DNA of 64,000 nucleotides from Proteromonas lacertae. Its lineage: Eukaryota; Sar; Bigyra; Opalinata; Proteromonadidae. Position 1 is the first letter of the stretch; each line of letters starts with the position of its first letter. The translations under genes were made by a program, and so were the position numbers. Under the pieces are notes generated by a model that did no database searches, had not been told where the DNA came from, and saw nothing but the letters and a program-made list of their open reading frames with translations. Positions 1-12,014 of this stretch are shown here, in pieces. The stretch lies in NCBI GenBank assembly GCA_002245135.1, contig NGBS01001181.1:51508-115507 (forward strand), read 5' to 3'.

Positions 1-3000
1 CTGATGAAAAGATAGAACCTGATATATCTTACCATGCTAGTCGTATGCGTGCTTCTGAACCTCATAAAGGAGAAATTCTTCCCAATTCTAGAATGAATTT
101 AACCGATGTTCAGCCTAATGAAGAATATTTTATTCCAATGGAATTGGCAAAAGAGAAATTAGAAAAAGTGGTTGAAGATATGGATAAAATGCGTTTGAAT
201 CATCTTAAAATGATTCAAGATGCTCAACTCACTTTTAAAGAAATAGATACAAATACAAGAAACCATTACACAAATTTCATCCAACAAGTAAGATCTGATG
301 CAAATTCAAGAATTTCTACACACATAAAGACAATTCGTATGCTTGAAAGAGATTTACAAGAAAAAATACAAAACTATACAGAGAAAATATCATCATTAGA
401 AGGACAAATCTCAACTCTAACATCTGAAAAAGAACAGATGATGGTAGAAAATCAAAAAACAATAACAGAAATAGAAAATAAATATTCATTACAAATCAAA
501 GATCTAGAAAATGATTCACATAATCGACAGAAAGAGAATGAAGAAACTATGAAGAAAATGAAAAATAAATCGATAGAAGATCAAAAAATGATTAAAAATT
601 CAGCTGATAAAGTAGTAGATAAATTAAAGAATGAATTATTATTATCAATGATGAGTGATATGATAAATAGAGTGTCTGGAGAAAACGCATATGACAGAGT
701 AATTGAAGCAAACAGAAAATTTTCCAATACATCATCCAATAGTATAAAACAAGTGAATACTGAGTTGCAAAAGTCAAAGAAAGCTGTTGCTGATTTGAAT
801 AAGATGATAGAAAAGAAGAATAAAGAAATAGAAGATATAAAAAGTCAATTAGAAAAGAAGGATAAAGATATTGCTGATATTCAATCTAAATATGATCAAA
901 TGTCAAGTTCTAATGAAGATATGACTAAATTAATAGAAGAATTATCAAATACAAAGAAATGTGTAGAAGAAAGAGATAAAGAAATTGAAAATTTAAAGAT
1001 AAAAATAAACAGTAATACAATACCAGTAAAACAAGAAGAAAAGAAGGAAGATGTAAGTGTAAAAGGTGATAGTAATAGTAATAATGTTAGTTCAGATGAA
1101 TTAAAAGAAATTGAAGATAGATTAAATGCTAAAGAAAATGAATTTAAACAGCTACAGGAGAATTATGATAAAATGAAGATAGATTATGAAAGAATAAAAC
1201 CATTTGAAAATGAGAATAAAATCAACTTAAATAAAATTAATGATTTACAAAATATTGTTAATTCATTACAAAGTAAATCAGATAGTAAAGATCTAATAAA
1301 AGATTTACAGGAAAAGAATAATATAATACAAGAAAAAGAATCAAAGATATTGATATTAAAAGATGAAATTAAACAGATAAAAGATGAATTGAAAGAAAAA
1401 ACAAATGATTTTGAAACATTACAAAATGCTAAGAATGAACAAATAAATGCATTAGGAAATGAAATAGAAGAATATAAACAAAAAATTAAAGTACTTGAAA
1501 GTAGACCTGCAATAGTTGAAGAGAGTAAATCTTCATTATCAGTTAAACCAAAACCAGTAGCTGCTATTGTTCCTGTAGCAACTGTTTCATCATCTGATCC
1601 ATCTGAATTTAGAGAGAAATATACTCAATTAAAGAGACATTATGAAAGTGTAATACAAATTAGAGAAAGAGAGTTATTAAGATCAATGACTGATTTGATG
1701 GTTAATAAAGTATCTAGTGTTGAAGCGAATGAGAGATTTGTAAAAGAAACAACACAATATTATCAATGTATATATTATTATTATATTATTATTTAAATAG
1801 TAAAATTACAACAAAAACAAAAGAGAATTGATGAATTAACCAAACAAAAAGAACAATTAAAGAAAGAGAGAGATAATATTGTAAATGAAATGAATCAAAA
1901 GAGATTAGAAGCATTAGAAAGTCTAAATGATGATGAAGAAGATGATAATCAAGGAAATAATCAAGAAGAAAAGAAAGAAGAAATAATTGTTGAATCAAAA
2001 GGAGGTGAAGAAGTAGATGATGATGAATATAATGCATTATTGAAAACAATAGAATTATTAGAACAAAAGTTAATAGAATTAGAATCGAATAATATACTTA
2101 ACGAATATAATGAAGCTTATAATAACAAAGTGAATATGACTCAAGAATTGAAACAGTGGAAGGAAGATTATAAGAAAGAAAATGGTAAAGAAATGCCAAA
2201 GAAAATAATGGAAACAAGAAAAGATGATTTTGTAAAGATAAAGAAATGGGGAGATACTGCAAAGAAATTAAAAAGTGAAGCAGAAAGTATAAATTCACAA
2301 ATTACTCAAGTAAAAGATGATATTAAAGAGAAAAGAGAGCAGTTAGAGAGATTAAAACATAGTGAAAGTAAACAAAGTGAAGATAAGCCAAAGCCAACAG
2401 TAGCAAAAGTTCAATCAAGTGTTCCTGTAGATAATTCAAAATTAAAAGAATTAAAAATATCATTAAAAGCTGCAATAATGAAAGAACAAGAAGATTTGAA
2501 TAAAATAAGAGAATTAGAAGATAAAGTGAATGAATTAGAGCAATCCAATTCACAACTAAAATCAGAATATAATCAATTGAAATATGACTATGATAATAAC
2601 AAGCAAGAATTAGCAGTTAATACATCAGTTGATGTTTCTCAATACACTGAACAAATTGATATATTAAATGATAAAATAGAAGATTATAAACACAAAATAG
2701 AAGATTTGGATAGTGAAATTAGTGAATTGAAATATGCAAATGTAAAACCATCACCAACAAAAGGAGCTCCAATAGGTAAAGCACCTTCAGCTGCAGCAGG
2801 TGGTGTAAGTAGTGCAGAAGTGAATAAATTGAAGCGTGATTTAGAAAATGCCAATAAAAAAGTAACAGATGGAAATGAACAGATTGTTTCGTTGAAGAAA
2901 GAAGTTGCTGAATTGAAGAAACAACTGAAAGAAGCACAATCAAAGCCAAAAGCTGCACCTGGAGCAATTGATGAAAAGAGAGCTGCAGAGATGAAAAAAC

Positions 3001-4712
3001 AGATTAAAGATTTAACTGACGAATTAGAAAAGACAAAGAAAGAATCAAAAGAAGAAATATCAAAGGCTAGAAAAGAAGCTAGTGAATCTGGTAAGACAGA
3101 TAAAGAGAAAATAAAGAAGTTAGAAAAAACAGTAAAAGAAAATGAAACAAAAATGAGAATGCAAGAAAAACAGATAAATGATTTACAGAACAACACTGGA
3201 ATTAGTAAAACAGAAGTTGATAAAATGATGAAAGAACAAGCAGCATTATTAAGACAACAAAAAGAACAAAGCCAGAAACAAATTGATGATATTCAAAAAG
3301 AATTAGATAGAACAAAAGCAATAATGGAAAGAGATGTTGGTAATTTAACCAAAGAATTAAATCAAACAAAAGAGAATTTAGATACAACAACCAAAGAAAG
3401 AGATGAAGCAAAGAAAAAGATTGTTGAATTAGAAGCTCAGTTTAAAGATTTGGATGAATTGAGAGAGAAGGCGAATAAATTGAATGAATTAACAGAATCT
3501 AATAATCGATTACAGAAAGAATATGATGATATGAATACTAAATATAAGAAAGAAGTTGTATTAAGAAAGCAGTTACATAATAAAATAGAAGATATGAATG
3601 GCCAAATTAGAGTATATTGTCGTTGTAGACCAATGGCTAAATATGAAATAGAAAAAGGAACAGTTCAATGTGTAGCATTCCCTGATGAATATACAATAGA
3701 AGTAATGACTCCACAAGGCACAAAACAATTCTTATTCAATAGAGTTTATGATATGAAAAGTACACAAGAAGAAGTATTTGAAGATACTTATAATTTGATT
3801 CAAAGTGCTTATGATGGTTATAATGTATGTATATTCGCATATGGTCAGACTGGAAGTGGTAAAACATTTACTATGACTGGTTCTGAAGAAATGCCAGGTA
3901 TTACTAGAAGATCAATTAATCGTTTATTTGAATTGATTAAAGAGAATGATGGTATTCATGTTGTTAATTTACAAAGTTATATGGTTGAGATTTATAATGA
4001 TAATTTAGTGGATTTGTTCTTTAGATTGAAGAATCAAAAGAATAAGAAAGCACAACCACCAAAATTAAAGATTATTAAAGATGAAAGAAATTTAGTGAAA
4101 GTTAAAGATAGTGTAATATTGCCATTACATACAGAAGAAGAAACTTTGAAATTATTTAATGATGGTAATGAAATGAGACATGTTGGTGCAACAGCAATGA
4201 ATGAAGGCTCATCTAGATCACATCTTATATTTAGTATTATATTAGAAGTTAATAATTTACAAACAAAGAAAACTGCATTTGGTAAGATTAGTTTTATTGA
4301 TTTAGCTGGTAGTGAAAGAGCTGGTAAAACAGGTGCAACTAATGAAAGATTGAAGGAAGCTATGTCTATTAATAAATCACTTAGTGCTTTAGGCAATGTT
4401 ATTAGTGCTTTATCAACTCAAGAGAAGTTTATTCCTTACAGAGATAATCTATTAACTCAGCTTATGCAAGATTCTTTAGGTGGTGATGCTAAAACACTCA
4501 TGTTTGTTAATATTAGTCCTTCAGATTATAATTGTGAAGAAACTTGTCAGTCATTAGCTTATGCACAGAGAGTTAAGATGATTAAGAATAATGCAACTAA
4601 AGATAATGATTCTCAAGAAATAGCTAGATTAAAGAAGATTATTGCAAACTTAAGAGCTGGTGGAGATGGAAATATTGATGATAAGACTGTAGAAGAAGCT
4701 CCAGCAGAATAA
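1..4712 (+). CDS. Kinesin-14 family C-terminal motor protein, 5' partial
   Basis: A microtubule motor whose ATPase domain is at the C-terminus, as in minus-end-directed kinesin-14. The reading frame is open to the left edge, so the true start lies outside; the first ATG inside is at 45. A 33-bp intron (1768-1800, GTATAT...TAG) joins two exons in frame, giving about 1,558 visible residues. Roughly the first 1,170 are charged coiled coil with short Pro/Ala-rich breaks. The neck (HNKIEDMNGQIRVYCRCRP, near 3580) is typical of kinesin-14, and the motor follows with P-loop GQTGSGKT (about 3844), switch I NEGSSRSH (about 4201) and switch II DLAGSERAGKTG (about 4303). A short helix EIARLKKII after the motor recalls the C-terminal segment of plant KCBP; that comparison is an inference. 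The family assignment rests on motor position plus neck sequence. Cargo and cellular role cannot be read. Confidence 0.93.
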
Positions 4713-4845
4713 GATGTATAATAATTTTCTTCTTATCTTTTATTCTTTATACCGTTATATTTTGTTATATTATATGTTAATATGTGTTGCTATGGAAGAA
4801 AAACAATAGCAGGCTTGAATTCTTATCAAACATCATTTTTTTTAA

Positions 4846-5292
4846 ATGTTGAGAAATCTCCTTAGTCCTTTTCATAATGTTTCAAAAAATGCATTATTAT
4901 ATACAAGATGCGCATTTGCTACAGATGAATCACTAAAAATAGATCCTCCAGGTAAATTTGTAAAACTACCATTCTCTGTATTGCTTAAAAATATAATTAA
5001 ATGTTTAGATTGAACGTGTAAAAGTGTCTGGAAAGCTACCAGTTTATACAGGTATTGATTAGTAGTTATTTAATAGATATTCGAAATGGTAAGACAAGAG
5101 TCACAACAATAATCAGAAAAATACATGGAGATAAGAATGTATTATTATTATAATCATTGTACTTAGGAATTCGTAAAACAGTTACATGAGGTAGTACCCA
5201 ACAAATCAATACAAATTAGAGCTGGTAGTGTAGAAGTAAATGGATATGTTGTAAATGAAGTAACAAAATGGTTGACTTCTCTTCATTTTTAG
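4846..5292 (+). CDS. MRPL49: Mitochondrial large ribosomal subunit protein mL49 (IMG2 family)
   Basis: A 120-residue protein of the mitochondrial ribosome large subunit, in four exons: 4846-4977, 5009-5051, 5077-5138 and 5167-5292. The three introns of 31, 25 and 28 bp all start GTATT and end TAG, and all splice in frame. The product has a basic Ser/Asn-rich N-terminus without acidic residues for about 25 positions, fitting a mitochondrial presequence. It then has the family core: GKLPVYTDIRNGKTR, TTIIRKIHGD, and a C-terminal half ending in VNEVTKWLTSLHF. The core motif LPVYxDxRNGxTR followed by IRKIxGD is what identifies mL49. The gene was too fragmented to appear as one open frame. It lies in a small gap between the kinesin and a convergent gene. 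It implies the cell translates mitochondrial mRNAs. Confidence 0.85.
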
Positions 5293-5395
5293 TTTTATAA
5301 GTTATATATATTATTCTATGTTTATTTAAATTAATAAAACATCACCACCAACATTTAAAACAAAAATAAATTAATTAATGAAAAAAAGACATAAA

Positions 5396-7239
5396 TCACC
5401 TCACATTTACATTATTATTACTAGAACCAGTTGAAAAATCTGTTTCAATTGAAATATTACTATTCAACCCCTGTTCAACTGCCTCTTTCTGTTGTTTCTG
5501 TTGTTCTTGAATTCTATTAGCAGTTGCAATTATTGCTTTTTCTACATATTCCTTTAATCCACCTACTTTCCTATGTGCAGTAGTAAATATAAACGCCTTC
5601 TTATGTTGATATTTAGGGATAGTAACTAATTTCTTTGATATTTTTATTAAATCTTCAATATCAGATGTGAAAATATCATAAACATCATTTGGAGTTGCTT
5701 CATATTTTCTATAATCTTTATTAGTTTTACACTGCAAATAATTCTCTTCTCTTATCTCTCTTAAAAACTTTAATATCATTGTATATTTAATACTAATAAA
5801 TATTAATAAATAATAACAATAATATATATATATACTCTTCTGGAATTTTATATATTTTAATAGCATTTAAATCATGTAGAACAATACTGACAGTTCTTCT
5901 TCCATATGATATTGATTTTCTTTCTGGAGGTTTAGGTTGATTATATTTCTTTAATAAAATTGACTCATACTGATCCCATAATATTCCCATCATATATTTC
6001 TTACATTCCATTCTTTTACACCATCTTCTAATGTGTTGTTGTAATAACTTCACATGATAGGAAAAATTACCAATAATCTATAGAAAAATTAAATTAAATT
6101 AATATAAAAGAAATATATATATACTTTAGCAAAATCATTCATTTTATTATTAGCTATTAAAAATGACTGTATAATATTAGAAGCATGTTTTCTTCTATTC
6201 TTTCTTCTTCTTTCAACTGCTTTAATTGCTAACTTTCTTATTCTAATAACATGTTGTCTATATATTCTACCTCTTTTTATTGCTTCTTTCTGTTTAAAAC
6301 AATACTGCAATGATTTACAAACTTGTACTAACTTCATTTTTGCTTTTACTTTTTCTCTTTCAGTTAATCTCTTCATATGACATATTCTTAGAAATTCAGC
6401 ACATGCAAAGAATTCCATTAATATTTTCTGTCTTGCCACTCTTTCAGTTTCTAGTTTTAACATTGTTCTTCTTCTTTCCCATCTTTGCATATCATTATCT
6501 CGATGATTGTAATTCTCAACCATATGAAATTTACTATTTAAAAAATATATAATGATATTTTTATATACGCTTTTACAATTGCACATTTCATTCTATATTT
6601 CCTTTTATCTGCTTCCATTTGTCTTCTTTTTTCTATTTCTTCTGGTGAATAGTAATTATTATCTACTTCTTCCAACCTTTTCTTTATTATTGTTGTATTT
6701 TTAATTGGATTTAATGATTCTAGTTTTTTATTCAATTTATCATATTCTTCATCATTACATTTTATTTCTTCTATTTTTTGATATATTTTTGTGTATGTTG
6801 GTATTGAATTTGGTATATGACCTACTGTATAAGCTGACTGTCTTAGTTTAATGGATCTTTTTGGTGGTTTTGGATGAGCTAATCTATCCCATATATTGTT
6901 TGGCATTTTTATTACTCTTCCCTTTCTTATTATTGGTGGATCTTGACCTGGTGGAGGTGGTGGATATAATAATCCAAATTTTGGTTTATTTTTATCTTCT
7001 TCCTCTAAATTTCTATTTATTCTTAGGCAAGTCCAAGGTCTAGAACTTCCTTTAGTATCAGGATCCTAAAAATCATAATAATCATTAAATAGGTATACAG
7101 AACCTTCAAATCTCGGTAGAAATTTTCTATTAAATACAGGTTTCAATGATGAAAACAATGGAGAAGTATTATCAAAAACTGGATCTTCTTCAATCTCTGG
7201 TAAATCTGTAGTAAAACCCCAGTCTAATTCATCACCCAT
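5396..7239 (-). CDS. Basic coiled-coil protein of unknown function, paralogue 1
   Basis: Five exons on the minus strand (7239-7099, 7065-6569, 6533-6125, 6077-5836, 5792-5396) joined by introns of 33 to 48 bp, giving 561 residues. I do not recognise the family. The N-terminus is acidic; exon 2 opens with DPDTKGSSRPW and a Pro-rich stretch, then IWDRLAHPKPPKRS, which loosely recalls the LA-x-PK core of THEG-type sperm-tail repeats (weak inference). The middle is strongly basic and helical (WERRR, AVERRRKNRRKHA). The C-terminal third contains KFLREIREENYLQ and ISKKLVTIP and ends in a Gln/Ser/Asn-rich tail. The gene at 10169-11846 is a clear paralogue with the same order of motifs and the same first intron position. 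Its start faces the succinyl-CoA ligase gene 144 bp away. Confidence 0.75.
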
Positions 7240-7383
7240 GCTGATTAAGTCAAATCAATGTAACACTGTTTCCTTGAAGAAATAAAAAAGAAAACTGTTT
7301 TTCTTGTTGAAATTGGTTTATCGAAATTTTCGAAAACTAGATTTTTTTCTCTGGTTTCTCTTTTTATTATTTTTTTCATTCTC
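7240..7383. promoter_or_regulatory. Shared intergenic region between divergent start codons
   Basis: These 144 bp separate the ATG of the minus-strand coiled-coil gene (7239) from the ATG of the plus-strand succinyl-CoA ligase gene (7384). Both promoters must fit here unless they overlap coding sequence. It contains T- and A-rich tracts (for example 7325-7376) but I see no convincing TATA box or known factor site. Confidence 0.4.
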
Positions 7384-8773
7384 ATGCAATCTCTAAGAAG
7401 TTTGGGTTGTGCTTTCCGTAGTCTTAATAGATTTGTACCAAAACAATGTGGTGCAGTAAGATTTCTCAATTTACACGAATATCAAAGCAAAATGCTTTTA
7501 GATAAGTATATTTATTATTTTAATATATTAAAGATATCAAATTACATGCCAAAAAGGAAGAGAAGCAAACACAGCACAAGAAGCTAGAACTGCTGCTGAA
7601 TGGATCTTAAAAGAGAGTATATTAATGCAATCTTATATTTAGATCCAAAAGCTGATTTGATTATTAAAGCCCAAGTACATACAGGAGGTCGTGGTAAAGG
7701 TCATTTCAGATCTGGTTTACAAGGAGGTGTTCATGTTGTAAATAAGTATAAGTAACCCTTCTTATACATTATATAGTGCAGAAACAGTAGAAAAATTAGC
7801 CAAACAAATGATAGGCTACAAATTATTCACAAAACAAACAGGAGCTGAAGGTAAAATCTGTAATCAAGTTTTAATCAATGAAGGTGTGAATATTGAGAAA
7901 GAATATTATTTTGCCATCTTACTAGATCGTTCAACTGGAGGCCCAGTAATGGTAGCAAGTGCAGAAGGAGGAATGGAAATTGAAGATGTAGCTGCAAAAT
8001 CACCAGAGAAAATATTCAAAGAAAGTATAGATTGTGTAAAAGGAATGAGTAAAGAACAAGCTGTAAATATGGCTAAAAGAATAGGTATTAAAGGAGATGA
8101 CCAAGTTGAAATGGCATCTACTCAAATGTTAAGATTATATAAATTATTCAAAGAGAATGATGCAACTCAAGTTGAAATTAATCCATTTGCTTATGCATAT
8201 GTTCCTGGTTTTGAGAAGAAATATTACTGTATTGATGCTAAATTAAACTTTGATGATGATGCTAAGTTCAGACATAAGGAATTACACGCTATGAGAGATC
8301 TAACTCAAGAAGATCCAAGAGATGTAACTGCTTCTAAATTAGGAGTTAATTTTGTTGGTTTAGATGGTAGTATTGGATGTATGGTGAATGGAGCTGGTTT
8401 AGCTATGTCTACTATGGATATTATTAAGTTATATGGTGGTAGTCCAGCTAATTTCTTAGATGTAGGTGGTAGTGCTACTAAAGAACAAGTTAGTAAATCA
8501 TTAGAAGTAATTACTAGTGATAAACGTGTGAAAGCTATTTTGATTAATATATTTGGTGGTATTATGAGATGTGATATTATTGCTAGTGGTATTTCACAAG
8601 CTTTAGATGATTTACACAAAGACCCTAATTTCAAGATTCCACCACTTGTTGTTAGATTAGAAGGTACTAATGTAAAGCTTGGCAAGGAAATATTAAGTAA
8701 GAGTCCATATAAGTTAGAATTAGCAAGTGATCTTGATGATGCAGCTAGAAGAGTAACAAAATATGCACATTAA
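7384..8773 (+). CDS. SUCLA2: Succinyl-CoA ligase (ADP-forming type) beta subunit, mitochondrial
   Basis: Beta subunit of the TCA-cycle enzyme that converts succinyl-CoA and ADP/GDP plus phosphate into succinate, CoA and ATP/GTP. Four exons (7384-7505, 7534-7616, 7643-7745, 7777-8773) with introns of 28, 26 and 31 bp give 434 residues, close to the usual length. Residues 1-25 ([20 protein letters not shown] and following) form a basic, Ser-rich presequence. The mature part starts with [14 protein letters not shown] and has the ATP-grasp nucleotide site GGRGKGH, LFTKQTG, EINPFAY, and the C-terminal ligase domain with [23 protein letters not shown] and [15 protein letters not shown]. All signature motifs are intact. 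ATP or GTP preference cannot be decided safely by eye. The start is supported by the presequence and by the divergent neighbour. Confidence 0.95.
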
Positions 8774-8823
8774 ATTGATATTTTGGCATAAATATATTAT
8801 AATTATATTAATAATGTCTATAA

Positions 8824-10051
8824 TTAGAGGGGTGGTTGTTTTTCTTCTTCAATAATTGTTTCATTCTTATTTATATCATCATCATTTTCATTATCTTCTT
8901 TCATCATCATTAGTTTTTCATACATTTCATTCAGTTTCATCTCTACCTTGTTTAAATGATATCTTTTATCATAATTAGGACAAATACAATGCTTTAATAA
9001 TTTATACATATCTTTACTATATCTATGTCTAGGAATAGCTTTAGATTTGGGAGGAATATCCACATTACCTGTCATTATTGCATATTTCTCAATTCCGTTC
9101 TCTACTGTCTCAAATGGACTTAATCCAAATAAAATAAAATAAAACGTACATCCTAAAGACCATACATCACATCTATCATCCAAATATATATTTAATGGAA
9201 CATCGAATAATTCGGGAGGTCTATAAGAAGCTGTGCATATTCTCTCTGAATCCTCTTGTATATCAGTACAGAGTGCTTTACTATCAACTAAAAACTCTCT
9301 TGGTCTACAACTACCAAGATCAATTATAATTGGTATGAAATAGGTTGTATTATCGATTTTATCAGTTATTTTGTTGAGTAGTATGTTGTTTGGTTTTATA
9401 TCTCTATGGCAAAAGCCATTTAAGTGTATTGATTTCAAACCATTCACTATTCCTAGAAACAATTTCACACAGGTTAATTCACTATAAAATCCATTCTCAT
9501 TATTGTATTTATTATTAATAATGGTGAAGAGAGAATTAAATGGATAATATGGATATATTAATTGATAGTATATTCTATTAGTAAATAAAATTAGCAAAAT
9601 TATACTCATTATAAATATTTGATGCTTTTAATGGGGTGACAAATGGATTATGAACGGCTTCACTTACTGCTACTTCACGATTTATATCTTTTAAATGGTG
9701 ATTTCCTTGAATTAATATTCTCTTCAAAATGTACAGCTTTGAGTCATTATATGTAGTACAGAGATAGACTTTAGAATAACCACCTTCTGCTATTTCTGAC
9801 TATTTTATTAAACATCGTTTAATATTTATACTAACACAATATAAGTTGTATCATCGATAGTATGTTCTTCAAATCCAAAAACAAATTTAAAAAATGAACC
9901 AACAAAGTTTAATACACCACTATTATGAATATCTAACAAAAGAGAATGAAAAGAACTTGATTTATACCTTCTGGTTCTATTTCGTAAGGAAAATCATACA
10001 CTCTATACTTATGTTGTATTCTCTATTTCGATAAAAGTATTTATATACCAT
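8824..10051 (-). CDS. STK16/MPSK1-like serine/threonine protein kinase
   Basis: A 367-residue kinase in five exons: 10051-10049 (only the ATG), 10022-9968, 9932-9832, 9799-9606 and 9574-8824, with introns of 26 to 35 bp. Kinase features in order: glycine loop AEGGYSKVYL, ATP lysine in LYILKRIL, catalytic loop CHRDIKPNNILL, DLGS in place of DFG, and activation segment ending CTASYRPPELFD, then DVWSLGCTFYFILFG. DLGS with the SYRPPELF segment is characteristic of the NAK/STK16 branch, whose members work at Golgi and endocytic membranes in animals and fungi. Human-type STK16 carries N-terminal acylation; here residue 2 is Arg, so myristoylation is not expected. The acidic C-terminal tail is unlike the family. 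The first exon holds only the start codon, an arrangement also seen in both dehydrogenase genes nearby. The gene is convergent with the ligase gene, 50 bp apart. Confidence 0.85.
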
Positions 10052-10168
10052 ATCTTCACTTATTTACAAAAAAGAAGAAAAAAACTAATACAGCTCAATA
10101 CAAAAAATACAAATGTATTTACTAAAAACCACAAAAAACAATAATAGACATGTATATATATGATTATA

Positions 10169-11846
10169 TTAATGTCTAGGTTCGCTCACTATTCTAGAAG
10201 TTCTTCTCATATATGAATTATTACTTATGTTTTTCTCACTACTATTCTGTTTAATTAAACTGTTTCTAGCTGATAATATCTCAGATTTCCTTTCATCTTC
10301 TTCAGTCAAATACTCATTCAAAGCATGCATCACAAAATCTCTAATTCCATTTCTCATTTTTGCTTTTTTAATCAACAAATAATGGTTATATTTCAAATGT
10401 GGTTTTGCTACTAATTTCTTTGATATTTCTTTCACTTTTGTTTCATCAGGATCAAGGAATATATCCTTTATATCATTTTCAGTAGCTATATAATTAGTAT
10501 ATCTATTAGCAGTCTTAGTTTCAATGTAATTCTGTTGTCGAATATCTGTTAAAAACATTCCACAATATTTGATTTTATATTTATCTGGCAGTTTTGTTAT
10601 TCTTGTGATTTTCACGTTACTACTTACATTTATATGATTTTGCAACATCCTTTCTTTAACTGCTTTCAATTCTTGTGCTTTCTGAGCATTATATTGTTTT
10701 AATACTTGATTCTCTACTTTATCCCAATATAAATATAATAATTGTTTTTTAGCTTTTATTATTTCATTGTTATATAGTAATATTCTTTTAACTTTCATGC
10801 ATTGATGTAAATAAATTTTCATTGATAAAAAGAGTTTTCTATATACTTTTCTTTGTTTTAAAAATTCACATAAATGTGTTGAAGCTATATTAATATCTTC
10901 AATACAAGTTGATAATCTTCTTCTTCTTCTAATTTGAGGCATTAATACTTCCCAAATCACTTGTCTTACATGATAAAATAATTTTGAATGTTTTGATAAT
11001 GAATTATAATATGGAATATAAATAGTTTTTAAATATTTAAGTTTGTTAATAATCTGAATAACGATAAATAATGTATGTATTTTCCTTTTATTATTCAATT
11101 TCCTTAGTTTTTGTTCTTTTAATTTCCTTCTTATTTCCCATCTATTCATTGATTCAATATATTTCTTCTTCTTCTCTTCTAATATAATTTCACTTCTTTC
11201 CTTTGCAGTTTCTATTCTTTGTTTTTCATGTAATGAATTTTCAAACACTCTATTTCTTCTATTTATTGGACTAAAATAATTTGATTGGATCTTCTCCAAA
11301 TGTTGATCTATTCTTGAATGTCTTCTCTCTTTCATTTCATTTTCTATGTGTTTTAATAGTTTTTCTTCCTCTTTTTCATCTTCCCTTACATTATTTAGTT
11401 TTTGATATATTTCTAATCGAGGTGAAATACATGGTATTTTATCTAATTTCACTGGAATTTCTTTTACTGATTTTCTAGATTTCATTATTTGCGAAAAAGT
11501 TTTCGGTGTTGCTAATCTTTTCCAAACACCAGCCTCTAATGTAACTTGTTTAGTTTGGCGGATTGGAGATAAGAAGTTAACTTCTTGATTTTGTATAGGT
11601 ATAACTCTCGCAGTTTGAGGTGTATTATCTAATTTTTCTGAAACATTCTTCAATGTTCTTAAACTACTCCAGTTTCTACCATTTCCTTTTGAATCAGGAT
11701 CCTATATATATATAAATTAGATAAAATACTTTAGTAGTCCATTTTGGTAATAATTCTTTATTATATACAGGAACAGCTGTTTGTAGAAGATTTAAACCTC
11801 TCAACTTGCTTTTTCTAGGCTGAATTTCTGGTAATTTCTGTAGCAT
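10169..11846 (-). CDS. Basic coiled-coil protein of unknown function, paralogue 2
   Basis: Two exons (11846-11730 and 11701-10169) joined over a 28-bp intron give 549 residues. It is a paralogue of the gene at 5396-7239: the intron falls at the same place, directly before DPDSKGNGRNWSSLR; VWKRLATPKTFSQ matches IWDRLAHPKPPKR; SNYFSPINRR matches NYYSPEEIEKRR; ISKKLVAKP matches ISKKLVTIP. The later three introns of paralogue 1 are absent here. The middle is rich in Lys, Arg and Tyr and probably helical. No membrane segment, signal peptide or catalytic motif is visible. A cytoskeletal or flagellar role is possible from composition and the THEG-like LA-x-PK motif, but this is only a guess. It is on the same strand as paralogue 1, with the kinase gene between them. 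Confidence 0.75.
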
Positions 11847-12014
11847 AATTAATTGTCTTTACTACATAAATAAATATATAAAAAATTGTTGTATTTGGTG
11901 AGATATTCAAAAAAGAAAAACTGTTATTTTGGAATAATTTTTATACACCCACAAAAATCCCCATAAAATTTAAAAACATGAATAAATAAATAATGAAATT
12001 AATTAAAGAGTAAA

